From an uncultured Lachnospiraceae bacterium (GTDB lineage Bacteria; Bacillota; Clostridia; Lachnospirales; Lachnospiraceae), in assembly GCA_910578085.1 (NCBI GenBank), contig CAJTPM010000010.1, positions 62,001-126,000 of the forward strand: DNA of 64,000 nucleotides, in the 5' to 3' direction. Both the position numbers and the translations under genes were made by a program. The notes under the pieces were generated by a model. The model was not told the DNA's origin and made no database searches. It worked only from the letters and a program-made list of their open reading frames with translations. Positions 44,823 to 54,034 of the stretch are shown one piece after another (within the stretch, counting starts at the first letter, position 1; every line of letters begins with the position of its first letter).

Positions 44823-46544
44823 ATGGCGGAAGACGGCAGAAAAAATGCGGTCATTGAGTTTGAAGATTTTTCATTCCAGTATTTCAGTCAGGCGGAGCCT
44901 ACGCTGCATGGTATTGATCTGAAGATCTATGAGGGGGAGAAGGTACTGATCGTCGGTCCCAGCGGCAGCGGAAAAAGTACTATCGGGCACTGCCTAAATG
45001 GGTTGATTCCTTTTTCCTACCATGGAAATGTGGAGGGTTCTCTGAAGATCTGCGGGAAGGAAACGAAGGAGATGAATATTTTCGAGCTGTCCAAGCGGGT
45101 GGGGACCGTGCTGCAGGATGCGGACGGACAGTTTATCGGGCTGACCGTGGGGGAGGACATCGCCTTTGCGCTGGAAAACGATCTGGTAAAGCAGGGTGAG
45201 ATGAAAGAGACCGTGCAGAAAGTGGCTGATATGGTGGATATGGGAACACTGCTTAAGTCCTCGCCCTTTGAGCTCTCCGGCGGCCAGAAACAGCGGGTTG
45301 CCTTTGCAGGCGTGCTGGTGGACGATGTGGATATTCTGCTGTTTGACGAGCCTCTGGCCAATCTGGACCCGGCCACGGGAAAGACGGCCATTGATCTGAT
45401 CGACAGGGTGTGGAAAGAGTATCATAAGACTGTGGTGATCATCGAGCACCGTCTGGAAGATGTACTGTACCGGGATGTGGATCGGATCGTATTGGTAAAC
45501 GACGGGCGTATCGTGGCGGATATGACGCCGGATCAGATGATGGCGGCGGATATTCTGGGGAAATATGGTATCAGAGAGCCGCTCTATGTGACGGCATTGA
45601 AATATGCGGGGGTAAAGGTGGAGGAGGCTCACCGCGCCGGCCGGCTGGTTACCCTGGATATTCCTGCGGTGCAGGATGCGGTGCTTAAGTGGAGCAGCGA
45701 GACGCAGGAGAAAGAGAAGAAAGAGGAGCGCTCTGTGATCCTTTCGGCTGAGCATCTGCATTTCCAGTACACGAAGAAACGGAAGATCTTACAGGATATC
45801 AACTTTGAGATTCCGGAAGGTGAGATGGTCAGCATCGTGGGCACCAACGGCGCGGGAAAGAGTACGCTCGCCAAGGTGATCTGCGGCTTTGTGACGGAGG
45901 ATGAGGGAAAACTTCTCTACTGCGGGGAGGATATGAAAGGACAGACCATCAGGGAGCGTTCCAAAATCATCAGTTATGTGATGCAGAACCCGAATCAGAT
46001 GATCTGCAAACCCATGATCTACGACGAGGTGGCGCTGGGGCTTCGGTTAAACGGCGTGCCCGAGGAGGAGATCACAGAGCGGGTGGAGAGGGCGCTTAAG
46101 ATCTGCGGTCTTTCCCCCTTTAAGAAATGGCCGATCTCCGCTTTGAGTTTCGGTCAGAAAAAGAGAGTGACCATCGCGTCCATGCTTGTGATGAATCCGA
46201 AGATCCTGATTCTGGACGAGCCCACGGCGGGGCAGGATTATCATCATTACACGGAGATCATGGAGTTTTTGAAGAGCCTCAATGAATCCGGCGTGACGAT
46301 CCTGATGATCACCCACGATATGCATCTGATGCTGGAGTATACGACACATGCCATTGTGATCTGCGACGGGAAAAAGATCGGGGACGCCAGCGCGGTGGAG
46401 ATTTTGACGAATGAGGAGATCGCGGCCAGGGCAAATCTGAAAGTGACGTCTCTCTACGAGCTGGCAAAACTGGTTGGGATTGAGGATGCCCAGGGCTTTG
46501 TGCAGAAGTTTATCGACTACGAAAGGAGGAACATGAGATCATGA
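44823..46544 (+). CDS. ECF transporter dual ATPase (EcfA1-EcfA2 fusion, YkoD-like)
   Basis: 573-aa ATPase with two complete CbiO-like domains in one chain, powering an energy-coupling-factor vitamin or ion importer. Domain 1: GPSGSGKSTIGH, signature ELSGGQKQRVAFA, LLFDEPLANLDP. Domain 2: GTNGAGKSTLAK, signature LSFGQKKRVTIAS, LILDEPTAGQD. The two-in-one layout is that of YkoD-type modules, which usually come with one T and one S protein. GGGGGAG precedes the ATG. The T gene overlaps its end; the nearest S gene is 8 kb further on. Confidence 0.95.
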   Translation: MAEDGRKNAVIEFEDFSFQYFSQAEPTLHGIDLKIYEGEKVLIVGPSGSGKSTIGHCLNGLIPFSYHGNVEGSLKICGKETKEMNIFELSKRVGTVLQDADGQFIGLTVGEDIAFALENDLVKQGEMKETVQKVADMVDMGTLLKSSPFELSGGQKQRVAFAGVLVDDVDILLFDEPLANLDPATGKTAIDLIDRVWKEYHKTVVIIEHRLEDVLYRDVDRIVLVNDGRIVADMTPDQMMAADILGKYGIREPLYVTALKYAGVKVEEAHRAGRLVTLDIPAVQDAVLKWSSETQEKEKKEERSVILSAEHLHFQYTKKRKILQDINFEIPEGEMVSIVGTNGAGKSTLAKVICGFVTEDEGKLLYCGEDMKGQTIRERSKIISYVMQNPNQMICKPMIYDEVALGLRLNGVPEEEITERVERALKICGLSPFKKWPISALSFGQKKRVTIASMLVMNPKILILDEPTAGQDYHHYTEIMEFLKSLNESGVTILMITHDMHLMLEYTTHAIVICDGKKIGDASAVEILTNEEIAARANLKVTSLYELAKLVGIEDAQGFVQKFIDYERRNMRS

Positions 46545-47374
46545 AGGCAAAACTGTTCGACTATGTAGACAGAGATAATTTTATTTTTAATCTTTCGGGA
46601 CTGACGAAGCTGTTCTGCTTTATTTTCATGACCTTTTCGGTGATGTTCTCCTATGATATCAGGTACATTCTGTTTGTCATGGTGGTATCGGCAATTATTT
46701 TCAAAGCTTCAGGGCTGCAGTTTAAGCAGATCAAGATCATGCTGATCTATGTGGTCATCTTTCTGTTTATGAATTTTGTGCTGACCTTTCTGTTCAGCCC
46801 CACCTACGGGACGGAGATTTACGGGACAAGGCATGAGCTGTTCCGGATCACAAATTTTTATGTGGTGACCAAAGAACAGTTATTGTATCAAATCACGAAG
46901 ACGACGAAATATGCGTCGGTGGTGCCGCTTGGGATGATCTTTCTTTTGACTACCAATCCCAGCGAGTTCGCGGCTTCCTTAAACCGGGTGGGGATCAGTT
47001 ATAAGGCGTCCTATGCACTGTCGTTGACGCTGCGGTATTTTCCGGATATGATCAGAAATTATCAGGATATCGCGGTGGCGCAGCAGAGCAGGGGGTTGGA
47101 TCTGTCCAAAAAGGAGAAGTTCGGCGTGCGGGTGAAAAATACGATGAATATCTGTATTCCGCTGATTTTTTCTACGCTGGACCGCATCGAACTGATCAGC
47201 AACGCCATGGATTTGCGGGGGTTCGGGAAGCATAAAAAGAGGACCTGGTATGTGGCGAAGCCGATGAAGAAGGGTGACTGGGGTGCGCTGGTGTTCGGGG
47301 CGGCGATTCTGGCGGGATCGCTGTGTATGTCGTTTCTGGTGAATGGATCGAGGTTTTGGAATCCGTTTGTGTGA
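46541..47374 (+). CDS. ECF transporter T component (EcfT/CbiQ-like)
   Basis: 277-aa polytopic membrane protein that couples the ATPases to the S component. The two Ala-Arg-Gly type coupling motifs are readable as QQSRGLDLSKK and AMDLRGFGKHKKRTW, which dock to the ATPase grooves. It starts inside the end of the ATPase gene (ATGA). Repeat A copy 2 begins 9 bases after its stop. No S component follows directly, which is unusual for such modules. Confidence 0.94.
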   Translation: MKAKLFDYVDRDNFIFNLSGLTKLFCFIFMTFSVMFSYDIRYILFVMVVSAIIFKASGLQFKQIKIMLIYVVIFLFMNFVLTFLFSPTYGTEIYGTRHELFRITNFYVVTKEQLLYQITKTTKYASVVPLGMIFLLTTNPSEFAASLNRVGISYKASYALSLTLRYFPDMIRNYQDIAVAQQSRGLDLSKKEKFGVRVKNTMNICIPLIFSTLDRIELISNAMDLRGFGKHKKRTWYVAKPMKKGDWGALVFGAAILAGSLCMSFLVNGSRFWNPFV

Positions 47375-47383
47375 GTGCCGGAC

Positions 47384-47514
47384 GCCCGGATAGAAATATC
47401 CCTTCCGCAACCCGCTCTCGCTTCGGGCTAAACGCAGCGGATGCTAAGCTCGTGAAATACCTCGCTAAGCACCGGCGTTTAGCAGAGTTGCTACAGGGAT
47501 ATTTCTATCCGGGC
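47384..47514. repeat. Interspersed repeat A, copy 2
   Basis: Perfect 20-base arms at 47384-47403 and 47495-47514 enclose 91 bases. Arm sequences differ from copy 1 (34821-34995) at many positions but pairing is complete in both. Interior boxes shared with copy 1 are GCTAAGCTCG (47444-47453) and CGCTAAGCACCGGCG (47463-47477), and the flanks GTGCCGGAC and TGGTTG are shared as well. It lies 9 bases after the EcfT stop, just as copy 1 lies 13 bases after ilvD. Confidence 0.85.
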
Positions 47515-47755
47515 TGGTTGTGGCTTTAATCCAAAAGAGGATTTAAATTTTCACAGTTTGCTGCGGTGTAGTTTATTAAACGGATTTGTAGAGGATATTT
47601 GTATCAGGAAGAGTTTACTGTATAAGTGTCTTGCCTATGTCCAAATTTAAGATATTCAGATATAAAATTTGTGGAGTAGTAATAAATTTTGACGGACTTA
47701 TGTTTATGGTGGTGCCATGAAATAGGGGTATGGGGGTTTAGTGGGAGGAGGAGTT

Positions 47756-48124
47756 GTGGATATATATGGGTTCTGGCGGGATGTTCTGGGGCAGGATGCG
47801 GAGAGGATTCGTGGGTATTTTCGTGAAGATGCGTATGTAAACTGGCATTGTACTAATGAACATTTCAGTGTACAGGAGTATCTGATTGCAAATTGTGAAT
47901 ATCCTGGGGAATGGGATGGCGAGGTGGAGAGAGTTGAGGAGATAAATGATCTGACAATTACGGTGACTCATGTATATCCGAAGGATCGTTCGCTGTCTTT
48001 TCATGTGACATCATTTTTTCAGATTCCTGATGGCAGGATTCAAAGTTTGGATGAATATTGGGCGGATGACGGGACGGCGCCGGATTGGAGGCTGGAGAAA
48101 AAGATAGGGACAAAAATCCGGTAG
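47756..48124 (+). CDS. SnoaL/NTF2-like protein
   Basis: About 122-aa protein with an NTF2-like (cone-shaped alpha+beta barrel) pattern: DIYGFWRDVLGQDAERIRGYFREDAYVNWH at the start is split as helix plus first strand, and DGRIQSLDEYWADDG at the end is the common closing strand. Such folds bind or convert small molecules, and no catalytic pair can be assigned. GGAGGAGG lies 4-5 bases before the GTG start. First gene of the AT-rich accessory stretch. Confidence 0.75.
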   Translation: MDIYGFWRDVLGQDAERIRGYFREDAYVNWHCTNEHFSVQEYLIANCEYPGEWDGEVERVEEINDLTITVTHVYPKDRSLSFHVTSFFQIPDGRIQSLDEYWADDGTAPDWRLEKKIGTKIR

Positions 48125-48257
48125 ATTGAAAACATTTCCTTCATTTCGAAATTGTGTATTCATTGAAAATAAAGAAATAAATATACATTGCGAGTGGATG
48201 GCAAATATTTTATAATCAAATATATGAATCAGGGATTTAATGAGGAGAGAGATTTAA

Positions 48258-48806
48258 ATGCCAATGTCAAAAAAAGAAATGCAAAGGCGATGGGCGGAAA
48301 AAGAAGCGCAGATGCAGAATATTATAAAAAATCGAGATTGGAACGCTCTGTTTGTCCTGGATGAGAATGATGATTTTTTATGGACACTGGAACAAATGTT
48401 GTGGCCTTTCGTAACAAATAGAGAGGATGGAAATTTTGATATCTCTAACCTGAATCACATGCAAAAAGTACTTTTTTTGGTGCGGGAACTGGAGAATGCT
48501 ACACAGGCTGATGCGTTGCCCAATTTCTTTGAAGATTTTGAAATTTATGGTCGTGAAGCGGTGCATGCATTGGAGGAAGTGGGCGCATCTCAATGTGCTG
48601 CCGCTCTTAATGCGGTAGTTGATACTTTGCCGAACGGTATTTATCCAAAAGGAGATAAAGAATTTTGGGATTCTATTATGTCAGGAAAAAATTCTGATGT
48701 ATGGGACAAGGCAGATCGTGTTTTAGCGGATTATACAGATGGATGGTTTCCCGATTTGTGCCGTACTTATGCAGAATCACATCGAGATATGGTTCAGGCA
48801 GGTTGA
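48258..48806 (+). CDS. DMP19/DUF4375-family protein
   Basis: 182-aa soluble protein. Residues 80-175 match the DMP19-like helical family: LVRELENATQADALPNFFED, then VHALEEVGASQCAAALNAVV and the closing NSDVWDKADRVLADY. Members are widespread as single genes and often lie near toxin-immunity loci; their function is not established. GGAGAGAG precedes the ATG. AT-rich compared with the ECF genes upstream. Confidence 0.8.
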   Translation: MPMSKKEMQRRWAEKEAQMQNIIKNRDWNALFVLDENDDFLWTLEQMLWPFVTNREDGNFDISNLNHMQKVLFLVRELENATQADALPNFFEDFEIYGREAVHALEEVGASQCAAALNAVVDTLPNGIYPKGDKEFWDSIMSGKNSDVWDKADRVLADYTDGWFPDLCRTYAESHRDMVQAG

Positions 48807-48962
48807 CAACTTCCGGTTCGCAGAGCTGTTAAGTGAGTGCAAAAGCGGTAGTCATATGCGGGAATATGTATTATACTTTAAATTTTATGCAGCAGGAACA
48901 CTTTTCCGAAAAGGGAGAAACATTTTTACGGAGAGGGAGTACAATTAGTAAAGGAGAAAAGT

Positions 48963-49805
48963 ATGAAACCAATTTTAGTATTTCAGACAGATTTTACTTA
49001 CAAAGAGGGAGCGGTGAGTTCCATGTACGGGGTGGTGAAGACCGTGGACAGGGAGTTGGAGATCATGGATGGAACCCATGAGTTGCCGCAGTATGATACC
49101 TGGAGTGCGAGTTATCGGTTATACCAGAGTTTGCAGTTCTGGCCGGAGGGGACGATCTATGTTTCCGTGGTGGATCCGGGGGTTGGCACAGCGCGGCGCG
49201 CCTGCGTGGCAAAGACCGTGGATGGCTATTATATTGTGACGCCGGATAACGGATCGCTGACGCATGTAAAGCGTTTTATCGGCATTGAGGCGGTGCGGGA
49301 GATCGATGAGAGCGTAAACCGCCTGCGGGGAAAGGGAACCGAGGGCGTTGCGATCTTCCACGGGAGGGATCTGTTCGGCTATACGGCGGCGCGCCTTGCC
49401 AGCGGCATTATTGATTTTGAGGGCGTGGGGCCTGCGTATCCGGTGGAGGAGATCGTAGAGCATGAGATTCTGGAACCGGTTATTGAGAAGGGAAGAGTGC
49501 AGGGCATCTTCGAGATCAATGATCCGAACTTCGGGAATCTCTGGACAAACATTCCGTTAAAGGCATTTGAGGAGGCAGGATTTTCCTATGGGGAGAATGT
49601 GCAGGTGATTGTCCGCCATAATGGGGAAGTGAAGTTTGACAGAAAAGTGCTGTTCCATAAGAGCTTTGGATACGCGGAGAAGGGCAATCCCATGATCTAT
49701 AATAATGAGTTGATGAAGGTTGCGATGGCGGTCAGCCAGGGGAGCTTCTGCGAGCAGTATGAACTGAATTATGGGCCTGAGTGGACGGTGGAGTTTGTGC
49801 ATTAG
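48963..49805 (+). CDS. S-adenosylmethionine hydroxide adenosyltransferase (DUF62)
   Basis: 280-aa enzyme of the DUF62/fluorinase-like family. The known reaction is the hydrolysis of SAM to adenosine and methionine. Family motifs: FQTDFTYKEGAVSSMYGV with the catalytic-site Asp, VSVVDPGVGTARR and VTPDNGSLTHV; the C-terminal barrel domain starts near residue 165. GGAGAAAAG precedes the ATG. DUF62 genes are often linked to ECF transporter genes; here the A/T pair lies upstream and the S gene downstream, so this gene may be an original member of that module. Confidence 0.92.
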   Translation: MKPILVFQTDFTYKEGAVSSMYGVVKTVDRELEIMDGTHELPQYDTWSASYRLYQSLQFWPEGTIYVSVVDPGVGTARRACVAKTVDGYYIVTPDNGSLTHVKRFIGIEAVREIDESVNRLRGKGTEGVAIFHGRDLFGYTAARLASGIIDFEGVGPAYPVEEIVEHEILEPVIEKGRVQGIFEINDPNFGNLWTNIPLKAFEEAGFSYGENVQVIVRHNGEVKFDRKVLFHKSFGYAEKGNPMIYNNELMKVAMAVSQGSFCEQYELNYGPEWTVEFVH

Positions 49806-49833
49806 AGAGACAGGCAGATATAGAGGAGTTAAA

Positions 49834-50139
49834 ATGGCAAATACATCAGCGGTTTACGCCCGCATTGATACAAACTTGAAAGAGAGTGCAGAGAATATAT
49901 TGAAACAGCTTGGCATTTCTCCATCCAGTGCGATTCAGATGCTGTACAGTCAGATTGTATTGACAAAGGGAATGCCATTGGATTTTCATCTTCCGGTACG
50001 GAAAACTGTGATGATCGGAGGAATGGACCATGCGGAGCTGGATAATGAATTGATGAAAGGAATAGATTTTCTTCGTTGCGGCAGGACTTATTCTGTGGAG
50101 GAAGTGGATGCGGAACTGGCCAGGGAGTATGGTATATGA
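49834..50139 (+). CDS. relB: RelB/DinJ-family antitoxin
   Basis: 101-aa antitoxin. The N-terminal ribbon-helix-helix is clear (SAVYARIDTNLKESAENILKQLGISPSSAI in two blocks), with the family phrase MLYSQIVLTKGMPLDFHLP. It should bind its toxin and repress the operon. AGGAG precedes the ATG at 49834. It overlaps the toxin start as ATGA, but the toxin frame is broken, so this antitoxin may be solitary in effect. Confidence 0.9.
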   Translation: MANTSAVYARIDTNLKESAENILKQLGISPSSAIQMLYSQIVLTKGMPLDFHLPVRKTVMIGGMDHAELDNELMKGIDFLRCGRTYSVEEVDAELAREYGI

Positions 50140-50470
50140 ATGATCGGTACAGTGTGGTCTATTCCGCAGAAGCGCTGAGTGATTTAAAAGATATATATAT
50201 ACTTATACTTCGGTTGAATTAAAAGTTCCTGATACGGCGGGAAAGCAGGTAAATCGAATCCGAAAGAATGTATGTGTTCTTGACTTTATGCCTTCACGAT
50301 ATGAGATTGTGGATTGGGAACCGTGGAAGAGTATGAAGATGCATAGAATGCCGGTAGACCATTTTGTAGATTTTTATCTGGTTGATGCCGATATGATGGC
50401 TGTCACGATTATCCGTATTGTGTATGGAGGAAGAGATCTAAGAAATATTGCGGAATCGGATATGGAATAA
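50136..50470 (+). pseudogene. relE: RelE/ParE-family toxin, frameshifted in an AT run
   Basis: The frame starts MNDRYSVVYSAEALSDLKDIY and stops soon after. The rest of the toxin continues in another frame as VELKVPDTAGKQVNRIRKN, then MKMHRMPVDHFVDFY and TIIRIVYGGRDLRN, the usual C-terminal strands. Total length is 335 bases, a multiple of three plus two. The break is exactly at the run of five AT units at 50191-50200; with four units the frame would be restored to DIYTYTSVELKV. It is therefore either a recent pseudogene or a phase-variable toxin. Confidence 0.88.
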
Positions 50471-50653
50471 AAGAGCCGAGCAGAGGAGAATTGTTACCTT
50501 TGCCCGGCGTTTTAAATGGGCGGATTATTAAAAAAAATCGTTAATTTCTTTTTTACACCACTCTTTTCATTACATTTGGGCGTATATTGTGATCTAAAAT
50601 ATTTACCTATTCTTTCAACATATTTCTTTTTTGCAAAAAGTGTAATATATGTA

Positions 50654-50682
50654 TTGATAAGCCTTATTTTTTAGAATATGAT
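50654..50682 (+). promoter_or_regulatory. Promoter for the surface protein/toxin operon
   Basis: TTGATA and TATGAT with a 17-base spacer in a very AT-rich gap; the leader is about 50 bases. The rest of the gap (50471-50653) holds nothing recognised. Confidence 0.7.
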
Positions 50683-50738
50683 TAAAGAAAAAATGGTAAT
50701 TTAGAGAAATGGCAGATAAAGGGAAGGACTAGAGACAT

Positions 50739-52742
50739 ATGAAAAATTCAATTCTTAAAGGAATTGTTGCGGGAATCCGGATGGTGGCAGTGCCATTGAC
50801 ATTGATTCTCTATGGAAGCAGCACAATAGTATATGCAAAGGATACAAGCATAAATATTTCGGGAAAAATGTATGAATTTAATGAAAAATCGGAATATGAG
50901 TATTCGTCCGGAGTACCAACAGAGATTGATGTCAGATCAGATAAACTTGGGGCTTTTTCAATTTCTGGTGATGTTAAACCAATTGCTGATGTCAATGGAT
51001 TCGAAGCTTATCAGATACAACATGTTGATGTGGTTGAAAGAAATGATGGAGAAGGGATAGTGAAGCTGTTTTATGCGCTGGAGAATACGTTGATAGGAGC
51101 AACAGAAACAGATTGGCACATTGTTGATGATAAGACTGATAAAGTTAATGGAGAGAAACTTGAGGAAAAGATACTCAGCGGATCGATAATATTACAAACT
51201 TCTCTTGATGGAGAAACGTGGATTACTGATGTGGTAAAAACGAACATTGCCAGGAATAAATCTGAGTTCGAGTCGAATTTTTACGATACAAACGGAATAC
51301 AGCAGGTTAATGGATGTTACTATAGAGTTATCGTTGTTTATAGAGTAGAAAAAAGAGTGGCAGACACTAAAATAGGGCCTATATTAAAAAAACAATATGA
51401 GAACAAAAAATGTGCAGAAATATATGAATTTTATTTGATTGATAGCATGGAGGGTGGTGATGATGTAACTTTGCCGACTGATACGCCAAGAAAGGAGCTT
51501 GGCAAGCGGATTAACACAGGAAAAGATAACGGTTTTTCCGGAAATGAATCTATCACAGATGAGGATCCTCATTTTGGATGGGATATAGGAACATTCTATT
51601 TGAACGGTTATACAAGAGAGCAATTTGTTTCAGGTAGTGAAGAACCGATATTTTTGAAAACTATAGGAGATAGAGTTACACTCTGGTTTAATCTGAAAGA
51701 AGATATCGAATGCCTTAATGGAAAAGAAAAGTTGTCCATAAATGAGGATAAAAATGGCTATGATCAATATTTTGGAGTAGAAAAAACCAATTTTAAACAT
51801 GGAACACTTATTATTCAGTTTACTGATTTTGAAGGGAGAGTACATGAGCCTGTAATTTATACGGATTATCTTGCTGCAAGTGCGAGAGTGGGTGCAGATA
51901 CAAAAGTTGAACTGTTTGAGGAAGGGGACTATGAAGTTGCGCTTAATTATGAAATAAAAAATAGTTCGGGGCTTAATTCATACACAGATTATAGAATCTT
52001 TTTTAAATTTAAAATCAGGAATGGGAATTGCATGGTATATCCGTTTGACGTTAATACAGGAGCAGAATTGTCTGACAATGCATTGACAGAAAATGGATTC
52101 AAACTTGATCTGGCCAGATCAAGATATTTGACGATTGATATTGTAAGAAACGCAGTAAAGCAGAAAAATGGCAGGTATTTTTTAGACACAAGGGTAAACA
52201 CAGCGACACAGGAAGGAAAATTATATACAGAGGAAGGCATATATACATTTACTGTAAAAAATCCATCAACCGAAGATTCGACAACGAAAACAATATATGT
52301 TGGTAGTAGTCCGATTTATAGGGCATTAGCAGATGGACAAACGATTGAAAATGTTAATGAGTTGTTGGATCAGGGCGGGCAGCTTCGGGATGATGGTTCA
52401 ATTTATATTCCTGTATCAGAGGAATCGGAAGAACTGGTCGGAGCAGAAACAGAAGAGATAATTATGGATGAAGATGAATCAGAGAAGAAGGAGGCAGTCG
52501 AAATATCAACAGAAGTCGTAGATAAAGTATCAAATAATACAGAGACTGATGCCAAAGTGATAGATAAGAATGTTTTGGTGGAACAGGATAAGCCTGTAAT
52601 TTCTAATATGGTTATTTTTAGTGTCATAGGAATTGGTATAACCATCATAATACTTGTACTTGTCAGCAGGAGAAATAAGAGTAAAAGAAAGAATGGAAAT
52701 AATATAGACATAGGTGAGAGTAGCATTCAGAAGGGAGAATGA
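50739..52742 (+). CDS. Large surface protein with C-terminal membrane anchor
   Basis: 667-aa protein, unrecognised. A signal peptide (helix about 10-30, cut near VYAKD) is followed by some 580 extracellular residues with a beta-rich look, then an acidic linker (about 560-610) and one membrane helix (MVIFSVIGIGITIIILVLV, about 623-642) with a basic cytosolic tail. No LPxTG motif. It could be an adhesin-like stalk or a partner of the lipoprotein toxin, whose gene starts 4 bases after its stop. The gene is far more AT-rich than the surrounding chromosome, which suggests transfer. The ribosome site (GGGAAGG) is at a long spacing. Confidence 0.75.
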   Translation: MKNSILKGIVAGIRMVAVPLTLILYGSSTIVYAKDTSINISGKMYEFNEKSEYEYSSGVPTEIDVRSDKLGAFSISGDVKPIADVNGFEAYQIQHVDVVERNDGEGIVKLFYALENTLIGATETDWHIVDDKTDKVNGEKLEEKILSGSIILQTSLDGETWITDVVKTNIARNKSEFESNFYDTNGIQQVNGCYYRVIVVYRVEKRVADTKIGPILKKQYENKKCAEIYEFYLIDSMEGGDDVTLPTDTPRKELGKRINTGKDNGFSGNESITDEDPHFGWDIGTFYLNGYTREQFVSGSEEPIFLKTIGDRVTLWFNLKEDIECLNGKEKLSINEDKNGYDQYFGVEKTNFKHGTLIIQFTDFEGRVHEPVIYTDYLAASARVGADTKVELFEEGDYEVALNYEIKNSSGLNSYTDYRIFFKFKIRNGNCMVYPFDVNTGAELSDNALTENGFKLDLARSRYLTIDIVRNAVKQKNGRYFLDTRVNTATQEGKLYTEEGIYTFTVKNPSTEDSTTKTIYVGSSPIYRALADGQTIENVNELLDQGGQLRDDGSIYIPVSEESEELVGAETEEIIMDEDESEKKEAVEISTEVVDKVSNNTETDAKVIDKNVLVEQDKPVISNMVIFSVIGIGITIIILVLVSRRNKSKRKNGNNIDIGESSIQKGE

Positions 52743-52745
52743 ACA

Positions 52746-54032
52746 ATGAAAAGAATTATATCGTTGATACTTGCGTGTGCTCTGATTCTTTCAGGATGTG
52801 CTCAGGCGCAGGGAACATCGGTGGTTACATACGAAACAGAACAAGTAGAAGTTCAAAATGAAAGTTTAAATAATTCTGATGAAGTAAATAAGGAGGTAAA
52901 AGAAACTGATCAGTTAAATGAAGAAATACCGACCGCCGAAGAGGAGGATGCGGATCCATCTCCTTATGAATATGTGGTAGATTTTGAGTCTTTAGACGAT
53001 GCAGATCTTATGCGTTATGTTGAAGACAATATATATGCGGAACTGGTTGAGAAATTGGACTCTGATGAGTATTTTGTAGAAAATGTAAGTACAGCTTATG
53101 TCTCTCAGGAGTACATAGATGAGTTGACATTTAATTCTCAGTCAAATATATATTTCGGATTTACACTTGCAGAACTGGATGAAATGTTTCAGGGAACAAG
53201 ATATGTGTTTACCCTTGGAGAAGAAGGGGATACAATAGTAACTGCGTTTGAGGAATATGATGACACATATGAAAAAGTAATAAAAAATGTTGCAATGGGC
53301 AGCGGTGTGATTTTGGTATGCGTTACAGTTTCAGTGGTAACAGGTGGAGTGGGAGCTCCTGCTGTGAGTATGATTTTTGCAGCTTCTGCAAGAACGGGAA
53401 CAATATATGCATTATCCTCAGGTGCTTTGAGTGCTGTTGCGGCGGGTGTTGTAACAGGAATACAGACAAAAGATATGGAGCAGGCGAAGGAAGCTGCTTT
53501 ACTTGCTGGAAGCGAAAGCTTTAAATGGGGGGCGATATCAGGTGTTATCTCTGGAGGTGCTTCAGAGGCTATAGTACTGAAAGGTGCAACAATGAAGGGC
53601 CTTACCATGAATGAGGCTGCTGTTATACAGAAAGCATCAAAATATCCGGTGGAAGTGATAAAGCAATTTCATAATATAGAGGAATATGAAGTGTTCAAAA
53701 CGGCTAATCTTAAACCGTATATGATAAATGGAAAAACGGCATTAGTCAGAGCTGATATTGATCTTAAACAGTTGGATGAATTGGAGCGCACCAATCTTCG
53801 GCGAATGGAGCTTGGTTTAGCACCTTTGGATGCAAATGGTGCTTCATATGAGTTGCATCACATAGGGCAGGAAGCGGATGCAACATTAGCTATTCTAACA
53901 CAGGCAGAGCACGATAATGCGGTTTTGCACGGATATAAAATAATATCTGAGATAGATAGAAAAGCTTTTGCTGCTCAAAGAAGGAAATTTTGGAAAACAA
54001 TGGCTATTGTGCTTGAAACAGGAGGGGTATAG
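52746..54032 (+). CDS. Lipoprotein polymorphic toxin with C-terminal LHH nuclease domain
   Basis: 428-aa protein. The signal peptide ends in a lipobox (LILSGC, Cys at about 18). An acidic region and an alpha/beta region (about 70-165) follow, then a Gly/Ala/Val-rich hydrophobic stretch (about 180-215) and a second Ala/Gly-rich segment (about 255-275). The last 100 residues look like an LHH-type HNH/endonuclease VII toxin: NLRRMELGLAPLDANG, ELHHIGQ at about residue 368, and LTQAEHDNAVLHGY. The SUKH-type gene right behind it is the expected immunity protein. The hydrophobic middle may help membrane passage. Lipidation of such a toxin is unusual. Confidence 0.82.
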   Translation: MKRIISLILACALILSGCAQAQGTSVVTYETEQVEVQNESLNNSDEVNKEVKETDQLNEEIPTAEEEDADPSPYEYVVDFESLDDADLMRYVEDNIYAELVEKLDSDEYFVENVSTAYVSQEYIDELTFNSQSNIYFGFTLAELDEMFQGTRYVFTLGEEGDTIVTAFEEYDDTYEKVIKNVAMGSGVILVCVTVSVVTGGVGAPAVSMIFAASARTGTIYALSSGALSAVAAGVVTGIQTKDMEQAKEAALLAGSESFKWGAISGVISGGASEAIVLKGATMKGLTMNEAAVIQKASKYPVEVIKQFHNIEEYEVFKTANLKPYMINGKTALVRADIDLKQLDELERTNLRRMELGLAPLDANGASYELHHIGQEADATLAILTQAEHDNAVLHGYKIISEIDRKAFAAQRRKFWKTMAIVLETGGV

Positions 54033-54034
54033 TA

